Source: Wocania_A sp964021735
Lineage (GTDB): Bacteria > Bacteroidota > Bacteroidia > Flavobacteriales > Flavobacteriaceae
DNA length: 16,401 bases
Assembly (NCBI RefSeq): GCF_964021735.1
Contig: NZ_CAXIBN010000064.1
Span: 1-16,401, forward strand
Direction of reading: 5' to 3'
Shown here: one piece after another, positions 15,372 through 16,401 of the stretch
Layout: each line of letters starts with the position of its first letter
Numbering within the stretch: the first letter of the stretch is position 1
Notes under the pieces: model-generated
Database searches by the model: none
What the model saw: only the letters and a program-made list of their open reading frames with translations
Told to the model about the DNA's origin: nothing
Position numbers and translations under genes: made by a program

Positions 15372-15395
15372 TGTGTTTGCCAACTGATGCATGCC
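15368..15395. repeat. GCATG/CATGC inverted repeat next to the palindromic element
   Basis: GCATG (15369-15373 region) and CATGC (15390-15394 region) flank TTTGCCAAC and follow directly from the outer arm of the 15286-15371 element. It is probably part of the same composite structure. The stem is only 5 bases, so alone it is weak. Confidence 0.3.
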
Positions 15396-15437
15396 TTTAA
15401 GTAAAAGTTGTTTTATTTTTAGAGAGGTTTATTTAAT

Positions 15438-15463
15438 AACGGTAGCGCACGGGGTGCAACGTT
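15438..15463. repeat. Hairpin 3' of the orphan secreted-protein gene
   Basis: AACG (15438-15441) and CGTT (15460-15463) enclose GCAC-GGG-GTGC (15447-15457), a nested inverted repeat with a 5/2 internal loop, 11 bases beyond the stop of the 15475-16245 gene. On the minus strand it is followed by AT-rich DNA without a strong T-run, so it is not a typical terminator. With the element at 15286-15371 it may mark one boundary of an inserted unit. Confidence 0.45.
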
Positions 15464-15474
15464 TTTATTTTTCT

Positions 15475-16245
15475 TTACCACGAATGAAAGTAATACATAA
15501 AACTTCCATCATTCTTTAAATATAGTGTAAATCTTTCTCCTTCCGAATACATATGAGCAACTGTCGCAACTGAATTATATTCCATTGGGTTTTCAATAAA
15601 ATGCAATTCTGTTAAGCTTCTATCCGACAATCCAGTAATCGCCTTTTGCCAAATTATCGCTCCTTTCTTGTTTTTACCCGTAAGTATGATTTTTTCTTTA
15701 ACTTTTGAAACGTTCAAAGTTCCAAATTCAGTTTCTTGTATTTTGATAGGTTTCAATTCCAATTTCTGCTCAAAATCAACACCATAAAAAGGCCCGTCAT
15801 CAAAAGTTGCTGTCATTTTTGGCAGATAATCTACATTCTCTACTTGAGAATAAAAATCAGCTCGTATAAAGTTAATTTTTTCTATGATTGATTTATTCAA
15901 CAATTTAATAGAATCTATATCTCTGATTTTAAGATATAAATCTGAAATTTTGTTGAAATAAGTTGTGTCAATTTTTGCATAGCAATTAGGGTGATATTCC
16001 TTTAACTGATAAACAATCATTGGAATTATAAAATTCGTCTTGATTTTAGACTGACCTCTATCTTTGGCAAAATCCATTTTCATTAGCCCATCAAGTTCCG
16101 ATTGTGGCCATTTTATTATTTCCATTTGGTCTAATCCAAAAAAATCAAGATATTTTATTTCGTAACAATCTTTCGAATCAGGTTCTTGTCCGAATGAAAT
16201 CAGATTTAGTGTTAGAAATATTATTATTAAACTTCGAATTTCCAT
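15475..16245 (-). CDS. Unrecognised secreted protein, 256 aa
   Basis: I do not recognise this protein. It has a signal peptide (residues 1-20, hydrophobic about 6-17, ending FGQ), so it should be exported. There are two cysteines in the mature part (C27 and C88 by my count). Residues about 95-135 are charged and probably helical. The C-terminal third has strand-like segments (EFGTLNVSKVKEKIILTGKN, SVATVAHMYSEGERF) and ends in an aromatic LYLKNDGSFMYYFHSW. No catalytic motif is visible. The gene stands alone, convergent to the OmpA gene, with palindromic elements on its 3' side and an 18-base palindrome 30 bases before its ATG. It may be an accessory or cassette-borne gene. The coherent signal peptide and long frame support real coding. 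Confidence 0.78.
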   Translation of the reverse strand: MEIRSLIIIFLTLNLISFGQEPDSKDCYEIKYLDFFGLDQMEIIKWPQSELDGLMKMDFAKDRGQSKIKTNFIIPMIVYQLKEYHPNCYAKIDTTYFNKISDLYLKIRDIDSIKLLNKSIIEKINFIRADFYSQVENVDYLPKMTATFDDGPFYGVDFEQKLELKPIKIQETEFGTLNVSKVKEKIILTGKNKKGAIIWQKAITGLSDRSLTELHFIENPMEYNSVATVAHMYSEGERFTLYLKNDGSFMYYFHSW

Positions 16246-16274
16246 TATCTAGTCAAATGTTGTACAATATTATC

Positions 16275-16292
16275 TGTTTCAATATTGAAACA
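16275..16292. promoter_or_regulatory. 18-base perfect palindrome upstream of the orphan gene
   Basis: TGTTTCAATATTGAAACA is a perfect 18-base palindrome centred 38 bases upstream of the ATG at 16245. Symmetry and position fit a dimeric repressor operator covering the promoter. A smaller palindrome, TTGTACAA (16260-16267), lies between it and the gene. It could also be part of an insertion boundary. No regulator gene is visible in the window. Confidence 0.45.
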
Positions 16293-16293
16293 A

Positions 16294-16327
16294 GTTTAGC
16301 ACAATTGATTTTTACACACAGCTAAAC
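16294..16327. repeat. GTTTAGC/GCTAAAC inverted repeat upstream of the orphan gene
   Basis: GTTTAGC (16294-16300) and GCTAAAC (16321-16327) are a perfect 7-base inverted repeat around 20 bases. It directly adjoins the 18-base palindrome. It could form a hairpin, or be the 5' boundary of the same unit whose 3' side carries the elements at 15286-15463. Bases 16328-16401 contain no gene I can support. Confidence 0.4.
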
Positions 16328-16401
16328 GAAGTAATCATTTTTTCTAAAAAAAATCAACAAATATTAAATTCTAACTCACCCACTTCATCATTAAAGCACA
16401 A

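Noticed and set aside
16104..16325. Plus-strand 73-residue open frame over the orphan gene's 5' end
   Set aside because: It lies antisense to a signal-peptide-bearing gene and its product shows no coherent domain; it is a shadow frame.
16354..16401. Possible C-terminal end of a minus-strand gene (15 codons, then TGA at 16354-16356)
   Set aside because: The stretch is coding-like in one frame, but 48 bases at the window edge are too few to tell a gene end from chance.
1..16401. CRISPR array, tRNA or rRNA genes, transposase or insertion-sequence ends
   Set aside because: No regularly spaced direct repeats, no recognisable tRNA or rRNA segments and no transposase motifs were seen on either strand.

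Overview
The window looks like a chromosomal segment from a member of the Flavobacteriaceae (Bacteroidota). The DNA is AT-rich, intergenic gaps are short, no clear Shine-Dalgarno sequences precede the starts, and several upstream regions carry sequences close to the Bacteroidota -7 element TAnnTTTG. The proteins also fit: a split menaquinone cluster with a short MenE and an Asp-type MenB, a VIT-domain secreted protein, an OmpA-type lipoprotein and a DcuC/YfcC-family carrier. This assignment rests on protein resemblance recalled by eye, not on a database search.

Layout. Bases 1-590 (minus) hold the N-terminal part, or a truncated version, of a secreted VIT-domain protein. Bases 742-8068 (minus) form one dense co-directional block read menB - menA - UPF0173 metallo-beta-lactamase-fold hydrolase - menC - CPBP membrane protease - menE - sppA. 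Its gaps range from a 17-base overlap to 46 bases, and it ends in a hairpin/T-run terminator at 682-717. Divergent from menB is a secreted papain-like (C1) peptidase, followed by a 58-residue single-pass membrane protein. Then come ung (minus), a YfcC-type carrier (plus, TTG start) and holA (minus). A plus-strand pair follows: a small HsdR-N-like PD-(D/E)xK protein and a family 2 glycosyltransferase, overlapping by ATGA. Next is an OmpA-family lipoprotein with a strong terminator at 15230-15260.

The last 1.1 kb differs in character. A structured, relatively GC-rich palindromic element (15286-15371) and a second hairpin (15438-15463) lie on the 3' side of an unrecognised secreted protein gene (15475-16245, minus). 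That gene has an 18-base perfect palindrome and a further inverted repeat just upstream. This looks like an accessory or cassette-like insertion beside a core region.

How the genes work together. MenC and MenE turn SHCHC into o-succinylbenzoyl-CoA, MenB cyclises it to DHNA-CoA, and MenA prenylates DHNA at the membrane. The hydrolysis of DHNA-CoA is not covered by any recognised thioesterase in the window. The metallo-hydrolase embedded between menA and menC is therefore a reasonable candidate to test. MenF, MenD and MenH are not in the window. The remaining genes are housekeeping (DNA repair, clamp loading, membrane protein quality control) or envelope functions.
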